Below, in pieces: positions 8,545 to 17,348 of a stretch of DNA of 34,417 nt (within the stretch, counting starts at the first letter, position 1; the number at the start of each line of letters is the position of its first letter). The notes below the pieces were generated by a model. The model did not search any database and had not been told where the DNA came from. It saw only the letters and a list, made by a program, of their open reading frames with translations. Both the position numbers and the translations under genes were made by a program. The DNA comes from Bacteroidota bacterium (GTDB lineage Bacteria > Bacteroidota > Bacteroidia > Bacteroidales > VadinHA17), in the NCBI GenBank assembly GCA_011049175.1, contig DSCJ01000118.1, forward strand, positions 80,392-114,808, read 5' to 3'.

Positions 8545-8988
8545 ATGATGTTATCCAATACATGCAAATATGGGATCAGGGCGGTTATTTACCTGGCATG
8601 GAGGGCTGGTGAAGACAAAAGGATCGGGATCAAAACCATTTCAAATGACCTGGGTATTCCCACACCTTTTCTGGGGAAAATTATGCAAACGCTGGTCCGG
8701 CATAAAATATTGAAATCAAGCAAGGGTCCTCATGGAGGTTTTTCACTGGGAAAACCTGCAGGTGAAATCAGTATGCTGGATATCATTTTAATAATAGATG
8801 GTTCCGATTTGTTTGACATGTGTTTGGTTGACGTAAAATCATGTGCCGAGATTCAGAAAAAAAACAGTCCATGTACCCTGCATGAGGCATTTGAACCTGT
8901 TCGCAAGGAAATTTACCGTCTCTTCAGGGATATCACCATTGAAAACCTGGTAAACGATCTGGAGAAGCATCGGCATTTAAAGATCTGA
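8545..8988 (+). CDS. Rrf2-family transcriptional regulator with three conserved Cys
   Basis: A 147-residue Rrf2/IscR/NsrR-type repressor. The winged helix covers about residues 1-80 (LSNTCKYGIRAVIYLAW, GIPTPFLGKIMQTLVR, SSKGPHGGFSLGKP). Three cysteines follow with spacing C-x6-C-x9-C (CLVDVKSC, then SPC), the region that holds a [2Fe-2S] or [4Fe-4S] cluster in IscR and NsrR, and the protein ends after the usual EPVRKEIYRLF helix. ATG 8545 (or 8548) is preferred to an in-frame TTG at 8530 that overlaps rpiB. It is likely co-transcribed with rpiB. Targets are unknown; the signal could be iron-sulfur status, redox or NO. Confidence 0.9.
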   Translation: MMLSNTCKYGIRAVIYLAWRAGEDKRIGIKTISNDLGIPTPFLGKIMQTLVRHKILKSSKGPHGGFSLGKPAGEISMLDIILIIDGSDLFDMCLVDVKSCAEIQKKNSPCTLHEAFEPVRKEIYRLFRDITIENLVNDLEKHRHLKI

Positions 8989-9024
8989 TAATCAATCAGG
9001 GGATCATTAATCGGTCAATTTTCT

Positions 9025-9044
9025 GACAAATTTTGTAAATTGTC
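9025..9044. repeat. Dyad-symmetric site upstream of the glycosyltransferase fusion
   Basis: GACAA at 9025-9029 and TTGTC at 9040-9044 form an inverted repeat. Inside it ACAAATTTTGT (9026-9036) is itself a perfect 11-bp palindrome. It lies 24 bp before the ATG at 9068 and 36 bp after the Rrf2 gene, so it could be an operator for Rrf2 or another regulator. This is inferred from position only. Confidence 0.35.
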
Positions 9045-9067
9045 TTAATAAACCGATTTACACCCTG

Positions 9068-12000
9068 ATGATCAATTTAAATTCAGCTGAGAAACTTCTG
9101 GAATGGTTGAACGGGGAAACGATTGAAACCTGGTTTGATCTGGGTCTTTTTGTTGATCGGTTCCGCGAAGAAAGAGATACCCGATCACCCAGGTTTTATG
9201 AAGATTATGAAGCATTTGCCGAATACCTGAAATCCGGAGGAATAGCGTTTGTTACATTTTCTTTTTCAGTAGACGGAGTAAGTATTGAGATTGAAAAATA
9301 TGCTTCCGCTTTAAGAAATCTTTTTCCGGGTATCCCTATTCACTACGTTGCCGGGCAATTTCATCCGGAGTCATATAAAATGATCCACCCCGAAACCAGG
9401 AAAAAAACCATTACTGAAGCCGCAGGCTTCGACAGCTGGCCTCTGTACCGTGATTATTTTTTTAAGAAACTGGAACGTGGATCGGTTTTGTACAACGAAC
9501 TCATAGGAAAATTATGGAAAGAAGTAAAGACCATTGTGGCTCAGCTGGCAGAATATGCGTTGGAACAGAAAATATCCCTTTTTTTTCCGGTCAATGTGTG
9601 CTCAAATCCGGGTAATGTTTCACTGGCCATTGCACTGGTGCTTGTTTCAGAATATATGAATATCCCGGTGATTAATAATGCCCATGATTATTACTGGGAA
9701 GGGGGTAACCGGCCTGAGGATATTAAAAAACACCGCCTGAGAAAAGGTCCGAGGGATTTCTTTTTTACCAATGCACATCTGGGAGAAGTGTTTTCTCCCA
9801 TGGAAGTATTTTATCCCTGGGAATCAAGAACATGGATCACGGTAAATATCAACAGGAGGCAGTCAGATCATGTAATACGATTGAGCGGGCACAATCCGGC
9901 CAATGTGTTGGAAGTAGGAACAGCGGTGGATATGAATCAGTATACAACCACCAACAAAAGGATTAAGATCAATACATTTTACCAGTTCGAGCAGGTCCTT
10001 AGCCGGTACAGACAGATTCTGGTAAGTTATTCGGTGGATGATGCATTTTCCAACCGGCTGGTGGAGGAAAAAGATCCACGTCCGATCCTGATTAACGGAT
10101 ATCAAACACGTCCACTAAAAAATTTTCTCGCCGAGAATATCATTTTCTTGCAACCCACCCGCATTATTTCAAGAAAAAAAATAGAAGTTTCATTTCGGTT
10201 GATAAGGAAATTATTTGAATTTCATGAATTTACAGAAAAATTTTCCGAGACGGAAAATCTGAAACTGACACTGCTGGTAACGGGACCCATTGCCAGCGGT
10301 CATTTTGATTATTTTGAGAAGCTTCTGCAACGGTTTGACAGGTTGGTCAATGAACTGCCGGAACCATTCCGTCAGAAAATCTATCTGGCGTTTCTTTTCA
10401 GCGAACTGGACAAGGAACATTTCAAACGCAGGTTTGAAAAACCGGTAGGAATCCCGGAACTTTACAATATTGCTTCACTGGTACTGTTACCCAGTGAAAC
10501 AGAGGGAAGAGGTCTGCCCATTATAGAGGCAGCTGCCTGCGGGGTTCCCATATTCTGCAGGAAATATGAACCACAGAATGTTTATGAGGAAGTGATTGGT
10601 TTGCACCTGCCAGAAAAAGACCGTTTGCAGGTGATTGAATTTGACGGTCTGAACATTACACGCACCCACATCAAAAAGATACTGAACAGGGTTTTCTTTC
10701 CACATCTTTTTCAGGCCGAGGTATTTCATAACCAGATGGCCGTGAAAAAAAGATACAGCCTGGATTCTCTCGAAAAGTGTATGGATTGGATTTGCCGAAG
10801 ACTGTATCACCGGCTGCAAGATGAAAGCGGTGCGTCTGAGGATACAGTAGCCCGTATACAACGGTACAGACAGAAAATATTGTTCCGGAATGATACCCTG
10901 CGGGAGATCATACCTGAAGCTCGCAGGCAATATTTACCGGGTTTCGGTAAAATGGGCTTCATGATCTTTCTGAAATCATTGATCGATCCGAGTTATTTCA
11001 GGGTGGAAGAACAATATTTACGGGGAACAGCCATGCAGTTTGCAAGGGAAATGGTGAAGGATGAACAGGAAAAGGTGAAAATTCCTGAAGAGAAAATCAC
11101 TTCATTTTACAATGCGGTAGATGCGGTTTTCCGGTATTGCGAAGGGAACTATAAAATAATGCATGATCATTCCTTCGCATACCGTTACAGAGGTAGGAAA
11201 CGTTTTGCCTGGCATGATTTTACCATTCAGGAAATGACCGGATTGATCAATATGATTTTTATTGAGATTGTGCAGCCTGATAAAACCACCCGTGTACTGG
11301 AAACGAGTCATTTTTTCACCGACTGGAACCTGGCGCTGAGTCAGCTGACAGGGAGTTCGCATATTGCCCTTGACGACAGAAAATGGTTATTCGAAAGGAT
11401 GAAGGCCAATGTCCCCATAGTAATATTTGCCGGGAGGTATGTCAGTCACGAGCTGGAATTTTTCGCGCTGCAATCGATCCGGTCCAGAATGAAGCTTGAT
11501 CTGCAGGAGGAGCTGACGCGGGAAGTACTGCAGGAAAGTGCTTCGGCCATTGCACCGGTTTATGTTTTTGCCCAGAAGTTTACCGTAAGGAACTGGCCGG
11601 AAGTGAGTGAAATAGAGAAGTTCATTAAAAGCGGCCGGTCGGGGGAACTTAAATTGCTGTATGATTACAAACTGGTTCGGATCGTACCGGTAAAACAATG
11701 GTGTGTGGGTATTCATCTGCCGCAGCTGGGAGAAAAGGCCATTGCGATTCTGAAAGAAATAAGAGACCGGAACGGACTGATCATAACCCACCGAAAAGAC
11801 TCGGTGATCATGTCAGATATCATGGATATTGACCGGGTACATATTGGCAAGGTGGAGGATCCGTTAACCGAAGGATTCATGGGAATACCCATGGGAAGCG
11901 GTTTTATTATCCACATTCCGGCAGGTCTCCGGGTTTGCCTGTCGTATCCGGTCCCGATACAAACGGCCAGGCAGTTCCACGAGGCCTTGCATGGGGAAAC

Positions 12001-13249
12001 GTTTAGAAAAATGTGTGAGCGATACGGAACAACCAACGTATTGAAAGAGCTAAAAAAAGATGCGGAAAATAATGGTTCCCCGGTGGCTCATGTGCTGAGA
12101 AAATTGGCGGCAGGACCCGCATCACAACAACAAAAAATAGACTATCAGTATGTGAATGGTTTGTATGAAGATGGGATGCCATGGAACGGCGTACTGGCAA
12201 GGCTGAAAACGGGTACGGAAAGAAAATGGAAGTTTGTTGCCATTCGTGCCAATGCATCGCCGAAAAAAGTAACGCAGTTAGTCATGGATTTTGAGTTGCA
12301 AACAGGACATAAGACCCATGTGGCCTGGAACGGAGGCTATATTCTGAATGCCGAGCTGGTTGGAAAGCTCGGGCTTCCGGAATCGTATATTGGTTCTCCC
12401 CTAGGTATGATCATCACCGGTGGAAAAATACTGTCTGCCCCGCTGTTTTCAAAACCCGCCTTTCTGGTAGACCGTGAAGGTAACATGACCATCCGGCGGA
12501 TCAGTCTTTCTGAAGGGATTACTCTTTTCGACGAACAGGATGAAATACAAATGACAGGTGGACAGAGAAATCCTGTTCGGATACCTGACGACCGCCCGTG
12601 TTTCTATGACCTGATGTATGCCGGCAAGACTGTTCCGGCCAGGGGAAGAACTATTGTCAGGATGGCGGGTGATCGGATTATGGAAATAATACGAAAACCG
12701 GCAAGTGGCAGGGTGAAAATCATCCCGGTGGGTATTACCCTTTCTTTTCCGGAAGGACAGATGCCTGGTGGGTGGATGTATGAAGGAAAAGTACTGCAAA
12801 TTCGCATACCCGGATTTGAAAACATTCAGGATGCCATTGAAGCAGGTCCGTTGCTGGTGAAAAACGGGGAAAAATGCATTGATATGGAATTGGAAGGATG
12901 GAAAACGGCCTTTTCGATCGCAACGCAGGCTGCCAGGCTCGATTACACCGATATGCGGGGCCCGAAAATTGCGGCGGGAACGGATGGGCAAGGTAATCTT
13001 ATCCTTCTTGCGGTAAATGGTCGGATTCGGGAGTCGGTGGGGGCTACTCACGGGGATATGGCCGATATCATGCTCCGGTACGGAGCACACGATGCTATGG
13101 GATTCGACCCGGGAGGAAGCAGCACCCTGATGGTGGAAGGGAAAACGCTCAATATTTCGCCCTACAACAGCCGGTATCAGGAAAATGTGTTTTCTTTGCC
13201 CCCGGAACCCAGGGCTGTGTCGAATGCCGTGATCGGGTTCCTCGAGTAA
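9068..13249 (+). CDS. Giant fusion: GT4-like glycosyltransferase + unknown middle region + phosphodiester glycosidase
   Basis: A 1393-residue protein with no signal peptide. Residues about 58-575 form a two-Rossmann GT-B glycosyltransferase: SVDGVSIEIEKY (67-78), HDYYWEGGNR (206-215), the LVTGPIASG strand-loop (403-411) and the GT4 EX7E motif E479-E487 in ETEGRGLPIIEAAACG. Residues about 600-1040 form a region I cannot assign. Residues about 1050-1393 match the NAGPA/DUF2233 phosphodiester glycosidase domain: WNGGY (1087-1091), AGTDGQGNL (1303-1311) and the hallmark DPGGSSTL (1347-1354). Such domains in characterised members cleave sugar-1-phosphodiesters. One chain thus carries a sugar-transfer and a sugar-phosphodiester-cleaving module, expected in the cytoplasm as no export signal is seen. 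hemW follows 10 bp later. Substrates are unknown. Confidence 0.85.
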   Translation: MINLNSAEKLLEWLNGETIETWFDLGLFVDRFREERDTRSPRFYEDYEAFAEYLKSGGIAFVTFSFSVDGVSIEIEKYASALRNLFPGIPIHYVAGQFHPESYKMIHPETRKKTITEAAGFDSWPLYRDYFFKKLERGSVLYNELIGKLWKEVKTIVAQLAEYALEQKISLFFPVNVCSNPGNVSLAIALVLVSEYMNIPVINNAHDYYWEGGNRPEDIKKHRLRKGPRDFFFTNAHLGEVFSPMEVFYPWESRTWITVNINRRQSDHVIRLSGHNPANVLEVGTAVDMNQYTTTNKRIKINTFYQFEQVLSRYRQILVSYSVDDAFSNRLVEEKDPRPILINGYQTRPLKNFLAENIIFLQPTRIISRKKIEVSFRLIRKLFEFHEFTEKFSETENLKLTLLVTGPIASGHFDYFEKLLQRFDRLVNELPEPFRQKIYLAFLFSELDKEHFKRRFEKPVGIPELYNIASLVLLPSETEGRGLPIIEAAACGVPIFCRKYEPQNVYEEVIGLHLPEKDRLQVIEFDGLNITRTHIKKILNRVFFPHLFQAEVFHNQMAVKKRYSLDSLEKCMDWICRRLYHRLQDESGASEDTVARIQRYRQKILFRNDTLREIIPEARRQYLPGFGKMGFMIFLKSLIDPSYFRVEEQYLRGTAMQFAREMVKDEQEKVKIPEEKITSFYNAVDAVFRYCEGNYKIMHDHSFAYRYRGRKRFAWHDFTIQEMTGLINMIFIEIVQPDKTTRVLETSHFFTDWNLALSQLTGSSHIALDDRKWLFERMKANVPIVIFAGRYVSHELEFFALQSIRSRMKLDLQEELTREVLQESASAIAPVYVFAQKFTVRNWPEVSEIEKFIKSGRSGELKLLYDYKLVRIVPVKQWCVGIHLPQLGEKAIAILKEIRDRNGLIITHRKDSVIMSDIMDIDRVHIGKVEDPLTEGFMGIPMGSGFIIHIPAGLRVCLSYPVPIQTARQFHEALHGETFRKMCERYGTTNVLKELKKDAENNGSPVAHVLRKLAAGPASQQQKIDYQYVNGLYEDGMPWNGVLARLKTGTERKWKFVAIRANASPKKVTQLVMDFELQTGHKTHVAWNGGYILNAELVGKLGLPESYIGSPLGMIITGGKILSAPLFSKPAFLVDREGNMTIRRISLSEGITLFDEQDEIQMTGGQRNPVRIPDDRPCFYDLMYAGKTVPARGRTIVRMAGDRIMEIIRKPASGRVKIIPVGITLSFPEGQMPGGWMYEGKVLQIRIPGFENIQDAIEAGPLLVKNGEKCIDMELEGWKTAFSIATQAARLDYTDMRGPKIAAGTDGQGNLILLAVNGRIRESVGATHGDMADIMLRYGAHDAMGFDPGGSSTLMVEGKTLNISPYNSRYQENVFSLPPEPRAVSNAVIGFLE

Positions 13250-13259
13250 TGGTACGGGT

Positions 13260-14384
13260 ATGGCAGGTGTTTATATACACATTCCGTTTTGCAGGCAATT
13301 GTGCCACTATTGTGATTTTCATAAAACGGTTTCTCTGGCCCGGATAGGAAAAATGACAAATTGCCTTTGCCATGAATTGATCCTTCAGCGGGAATATCTC
13401 GATCAGCCGGTAGAAACCATTTATTTCGGAGGAGGAACACCCACCGTTCTGGAACCCGGTCAGCTCAAAGGATTACTGCACATAGTACAGGATATTTTTA
13501 AGGGAACCGGAAAACAGGAAATTACCGTGGAAGCAAATCCGGACGATCTGGATCGTGGTTTCTGTGAATCATTGCTTCATGCCGGATTCAACAGGATCAG
13601 CATCGGGATACAGTCGTTTCATGAGGCAGATCTGACACTGATGAACCGGCGACATACGGTGGAGCAATCTGTTCGTTCGGTGCAGGCTGCACAGGATGCC
13701 GGCTTTGATAATATTTCCGTTGATCTGATATACGGACTGCCCGGAATGACTACAGAAACCTGGAAAAGGAATGTAGAAAAAGCCCTTACACTGAATGTAC
13801 AGCATATCTCATCCTATTATCTCACCATTGAGAAGGGAACCATATTTTACCGCTGGAAGAAGAAGGGTATCCTGCAGGAACAGGATGACAAAGAGGGATT
13901 TGAGCAGTTCAGGGTTTTGAACAGGCTGGCTGCCAGCGCAGGCTTTCTGCAGTATGAAATATCCAATTATGCCTTACCCGGATGTCAATCCAAACATAAT
14001 TCTGCTTACTGGAAAGGCATTCCGTATCTGGGGATAGGTCCTTCGGCGCATTCGTTCAACGGAAAGGAAAGGCAATGGAATGTATCACACAATGCAAAAT
14101 ACATTCGGGCCATTGAGGAGGGAACCATCCCTGCAGAAAAGGAGAAGCTGACCGAAAAAATGCTTTTCAATGAAGCGGTAATGACAGGACTTCGCACGTC
14201 GGGCGGTGTGGATCTTGAGGAAATATGCATGAGATTTGGTAATGATGCCCGGCAGTATTTCCTGAACCAGGCGGGTAAATACCTGAAGAGCGGATGGATG
14301 ATCAACCGCGGGGGGAAACTGATTCTTACGGAGGAAGGAATGTTCCTTTCAGACACCGTGATATCCGATCTGTTCAGGGAATAG
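13260..14384 (+). CDS. hemW: Radical SAM heme chaperone HemW
   Basis: A 374-residue radical SAM protein of the HemN/HemW family. The cluster motif is CRQLCHYC (Cys11, Cys15, Cys18), followed by FGGGTPT (56-62), EANPDDL, RISIGIQSF, VDLIYGLPG and HNSAYW with GIGPSAHSF. The short N-terminus before the first Cys and the CxxxCxxC form without the fourth HemN Cys fit HemW, which hands heme to client proteins, rather than the coproporphyrinogen oxidase HemN. The ATG at 13260 lies 10 bp after the fusion gene, so both are probably on one transcript; the link is likely not functional. The gene is convergent with the glycosyltransferase that follows. Confidence 0.93.
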   Translation: MAGVYIHIPFCRQLCHYCDFHKTVSLARIGKMTNCLCHELILQREYLDQPVETIYFGGGTPTVLEPGQLKGLLHIVQDIFKGTGKQEITVEANPDDLDRGFCESLLHAGFNRISIGIQSFHEADLTLMNRRHTVEQSVRSVQAAQDAGFDNISVDLIYGLPGMTTETWKRNVEKALTLNVQHISSYYLTIEKGTIFYRWKKKGILQEQDDKEGFEQFRVLNRLAASAGFLQYEISNYALPGCQSKHNSAYWKGIPYLGIGPSAHSFNGKERQWNVSHNAKYIRAIEEGTIPAEKEKLTEKMLFNEAVMTGLRTSGGVDLEEICMRFGNDARQYFLNQAGKYLKSGWMINRGGKLILTEEGMFLSDTVISDLFRE

Positions 14385-14411
14385 GGTTGATGAGCGGCAT
14401 ACAGGATATTT

Positions 14412-15698
14412 TCAGGCAAGGCCTGTGTGGCGGATCAGCTCATGCAGCTTTTGCTCCAGCACATCGTAAGAAAAATACTTTTTACCCAGCTGAAAATTGT
14501 ATTCACCAATTTCCCGGTTCAATTCATCATTGTAAATTATTTCGGCCATTTCGCGCACCTTTTCACCGGTCAGCCGGTTGTTTTCCAGCATCACGGTTTT
14601 GAAACCCTTGCTTCCGATATCGGGCCAGAAAACCGGCTTGTAATTGTTTACAAATATGGGAGTCCTGGCCAGTACCGCTTCTACAAAGGCATTGCCAAAG
14701 CCCTCGTAGGTGCTGAAATAGGTACATGCCCGGGCATGGGCGTAGGCGTCGGAAAGGGAGTAATTGATCTCTCTGTTCTGACCATGCAAACCACGGTTAT
14801 GAAAATTATCGCTGGCAAAACGAACCTGCGACCCCAGTTTCAGATCATGGATCAGATCGACCAGCTTCTGGTAATATCTGTTTCCTTCGTCGTCTGCCTG
14901 GCTCCCGGTGATGATCAATTTCAACCGGGGATCATCCAGCCGGTGTACCAGTTCTATGGCTACCTCAATGGCTTTCCGGCTGACAATACGAGTGATCTGG
15001 AACAGCAGGATATCGTTTTTGTCAAACCCAAGGTTTTCCCTCAGGTTTTTGTTTTTTTCTGTAATCTCACCGAAAGGCTGGTCAAAATTCATCACGTTGG
15101 GTACCACCACCGCATCACGGCCATATTTTTCCAGCAGGGTTCTCTGGGCATTTGTATTGATTACGGCGTGATAACTGTTTGGCAGGCGCAGTGGAAAATT
15201 TTCGGCAATAAAACGGTTGATATCCTCATGCGGAGAGAGGTAACGGTCGCCGCGTTCCCATGCAAAATCGTGATCATGGGTGATAATCGGAATATCCAGT
15301 TGTTGAGCCGCTTTACGAATCCCGAAGCCCATTTCGAGGTGGGAGGGAAGGGAAGAAGCATTTTCTGAGATCAGGAGCTGCAGCTTTTTATCCTTTACCC
15401 AGGCTTTGATTTTGTTTGCAATGATGTTGGAATAAAGGAAAATGTGGGCTTTCAATTCATCCAGGTCGGTATCGGGGTGAAAAAAGGCCTTTTTCTGGCT
15501 CCAGAAACTTTCCGGACTGAAAAACGACATTTCAGGAACCAGCGTTTCGAACTCATGATTCATGGGTCTTTCCTGATACTGGCCTGACAGGATATATACT
15601 TCATGGCCCATTCTTCTCAGCACATGGATCCATTTTTCTGCCTCCAGGGCCACTCCGTCAATCCCGCCGATCCTGCCAATGATCATACCAATTGTCAT
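14412..15698 (-). CDS. GT4-family glycosyltransferase, paralogous to the fusion's N-terminal part
   Basis: A 428-residue GT-B glycosyltransferase, cytoplasmic or peripheral. It has the N-terminal donor/acceptor loop GRIGGIDGVALEAEKW, the HDHDFAWERGDRY segment, QITRIVSRKAIEVAI at the start of the C-terminal Rossmann domain, LIITGSQADDEG, and the GT4 EX7E in STYEGFGNAFVEA. The order and wording of these motifs parallel the 1393-residue fusion (SVDGVSIEIEKY; HDYYWEGGNR; PTRIISRKKIEV), so the two share ancestry. It is the last gene of the long minus-strand run, 28 bp behind the coiled-coil gene. Donor and acceptor are unknown; a link to envelope glycan or to the upstream cluster is an inference from position. 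Confidence 0.9.
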   Translation of the reverse strand: MTIGMIIGRIGGIDGVALEAEKWIHVLRRMGHEVYILSGQYQERPMNHEFETLVPEMSFFSPESFWSQKKAFFHPDTDLDELKAHIFLYSNIIANKIKAWVKDKKLQLLISENASSLPSHLEMGFGIRKAAQQLDIPIITHDHDFAWERGDRYLSPHEDINRFIAENFPLRLPNSYHAVINTNAQRTLLEKYGRDAVVVPNVMNFDQPFGEITEKNKNLRENLGFDKNDILLFQITRIVSRKAIEVAIELVHRLDDPRLKLIITGSQADDEGNRYYQKLVDLIHDLKLGSQVRFASDNFHNRGLHGQNREINYSLSDAYAHARACTYFSTYEGFGNAFVEAVLARTPIFVNNYKPVFWPDIGSKGFKTVMLENNRLTGEKVREMAEIIYNDELNREIGEYNFQLGKKYFSYDVLEQKLHELIRHTGLA

Positions 15699-15726
15699 GG
15701 TACATCAGGTTGCTACATTGAAATGA

Positions 15727-16647
15727 TTATTTCAACAGGAATTCGGTAGACCCGATCATGTGCCCGTCGGCGTAGAGGGTGGCGGTATATTCGCCGGGAA
15801 TGAATTGCCCGTCGTTCGGATAATAGATACACATTTCCACATCCTGATTCATATATTCCACTTCTCTTCTGGCCGAGTAAACAATGATGTTGTCCTGGTA
15901 TTCGAAAAGGTTGTCAACCGAAAGGGTAAGTACCAGCTCATCTGGCCTGACCAGACGCAGGTAAACGTATCGTTTGCCGGCAGGAGCGATAGGATTTTCA
16001 CGCAGGGTAAAACATACTACGATCTGTTCCATACGGTTGATCCTGTCTCTTTCCTTTCCCCGGCTGTTAATGGGGGTTACTGTAATGTCAGTGGCCTTGA
16101 TTACCGATGCCTTTTGCACTTTTGATGACAGCTCTTCCCTTATCTGGGAAAGCTCTTCCTTTTCAGTCTGCGCCTGCTCCAGCTGTGTTTTGACCTGGAG
16201 GTTTTCTTCTACCAGGAGTTTGTTGCGGGTATTCAGTGAGTCGATCTGGATAATGTACGACCGCATCACATCTCTCAGAGTTGACAGTTCTTTTTTATAT
16301 AACTGGATCTTTTCCACGTTGGAAGCCTGAATGGCCAGCAGTTGCCTGATCTTGTCCTGTTCGCGCTCCAGTTGCACATTGAGACTGTCGTTGTTGGTTT
16401 TGAGAGTGTCGTATCCATGGATCATGGCATTCAGCTCTTTTGTAAGAGAATCCTTTTCTTCCGTAAGTACCCTTTCCATGACCACCATCTCCTTTTTGGT
16501 GGTGATTTGCAGATAGGCCAGCACCCCAATGCCAACGAGTAATATTATGCTGGCAATAATCCATCCGGTGGCTTTTTTCCCTCCGGAGGCAGGCGGTGCC
16601 TGAATCTTTTCCGCCTCTTTTCCCTGTGGATTGTTTTTTGTTTCCAT
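15727..16647 (-). CDS. Membrane-anchored coiled-coil protein of unknown function
   Basis: A 306-residue protein of no family I recognise. A polar N-terminus is followed by one transmembrane helix (about 28-47, ending GVLAYLQI), then a long coiled coil (about 50-190) rich in Glu, Lys, Leu and Asp-Ser-Leu repeats, and a C-terminal beta-rich region (about 205-306) that ends GSTEFLLK and includes the YYPNDGQFIPGEYTATLYAD segment. The topology suggests a short cytoplasmic tail and a periplasmic rod ending in a globular domain. The ATG at 16645-16647 was chosen over a GTG at 16680, whose extension adds nothing protein-like. It lies between the TPR gene (65 bp) and the glycosyltransferase (28 bp). 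It may be a structural part of the envelope assembly suggested by its neighbours. Confidence 0.75.
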   Translation of the reverse strand: METKNNPQGKEAEKIQAPPASGGKKATGWIIASIILLVGIGVLAYLQITTKKEMVVMERVLTEEKDSLTKELNAMIHGYDTLKTNNDSLNVQLEREQDKIRQLLAIQASNVEKIQLYKKELSTLRDVMRSYIIQIDSLNTRNKLLVEENLQVKTQLEQAQTEKEELSQIREELSSKVQKASVIKATDITVTPINSRGKERDRINRMEQIVVCFTLRENPIAPAGKRYVYLRLVRPDELVLTLSVDNLFEYQDNIIVYSARREVEYMNQDVEMCIYYPNDGQFIPGEYTATLYADGHMIGSTEFLLK

Positions 16648-16712
16648 AAATGCCTGGTGCGTGTGTGTAAAGAACGTCACAAAGTTAGGGATATTTTCCT
16701 CATCTGCTTATG

Positions 16713-17348
16713 TTATTTTATCTGTTCCAGTCCCTCCAGGGCTGAAGATCCTCCGGGAGTATGCATCAGGGCCTTCTGGAAAAGAACGCTGGCCTCGTTA
16801 ATCCGGTTCAGTTTCAATTTGGTCCAACCCAGCATGATCAGTGCATCATAATCAAATGGATACAGGTTCACCACCTTTTCGAAATAGGGGAGAGCCCGGT
16901 GGTAGTCTTCTCTTCCATAATAGATCAGTCCCAGGCGGTGAAGGGCGACCGATTGATTGGGACAGATCTCGAGGATTTTTTCATACTGGGCTATTACCAC
17001 GTTCCAGTTTCCCATGGCTGAGGCTGGATATACCAGCCCGAAGCGGGGTTCCACTGCGTAAGGCATGAGGGAAACGGCTTTGTTGTAATAGGCAATGGAT
17101 TCAGTAAACAGCCCTCGCTGATAAGTAAGCCATCCAAGCCGTAGGTTGAGCTCGTATGATTTTTCATCATATACTTCCTTCAGGGCATCGATGGCTTTCT
17201 GATAATCCCCCGATGCTTCTTCCAGATAACTTTGCTGGAACTGACTGATCACTTTGTTCATATTTTGGGTCTGACCCGTCATTTGTTGCGGGGGCCATAA
17301 CCACAGGGTCATCATGACCGTCCAGATGATTTTCTTTAGAAATTCCAT
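16713..17348 (-). CDS. Exported tetratricopeptide-repeat protein
   Basis: A 211-residue TPR protein. A signal peptide (MEFLKKIIWTVMMTLWLWPP, then QQMTGQ) is followed by about four to five TPR units (GDYQKAIDALKEVY, GLFTESIAYYNKAVSLMP, NQSVALHRLGLIYYGREDYH, DALIMLGWTKLKLNRINEAS), so it is probably a periplasmic protein-interaction module. Its ATG (17346-17348) lies inside the end of the TPR/beta-barrel gene, with a 13-bp overlap, pointing to translational coupling and a shared complex. No enzymatic motif is present. Confidence 0.88.
   Translation of the reverse strand: MEFLKKIIWTVMMTLWLWPPQQMTGQTQNMNKVISQFQQSYLEEASGDYQKAIDALKEVYDEKSYELNLRLGWLTYQRGLFTESIAYYNKAVSLMPYAVEPRFGLVYPASAMGNWNVVIAQYEKILEICPNQSVALHRLGLIYYGREDYHRALPYFEKVVNLYPFDYDALIMLGWTKLKLNRINEASVLFQKALMHTPGGSSALEGLEQIK

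Noticed and set aside
14413-14425. Hairpin CAGGC-AAG-GCCTG at the hemW/glycosyltransferase junction
   Set aside because: It lies inside the end of the glycosyltransferase coding region, has a three-base loop and no T-run.
14427-15368. 313-codon open frame on the plus strand opposite the glycosyltransferase
   Set aside because: It is a mirror of the real gene: the minus-strand frame has clear GT4 motifs, while this one has no recognisable domain, no ribosome site and unnatural composition.
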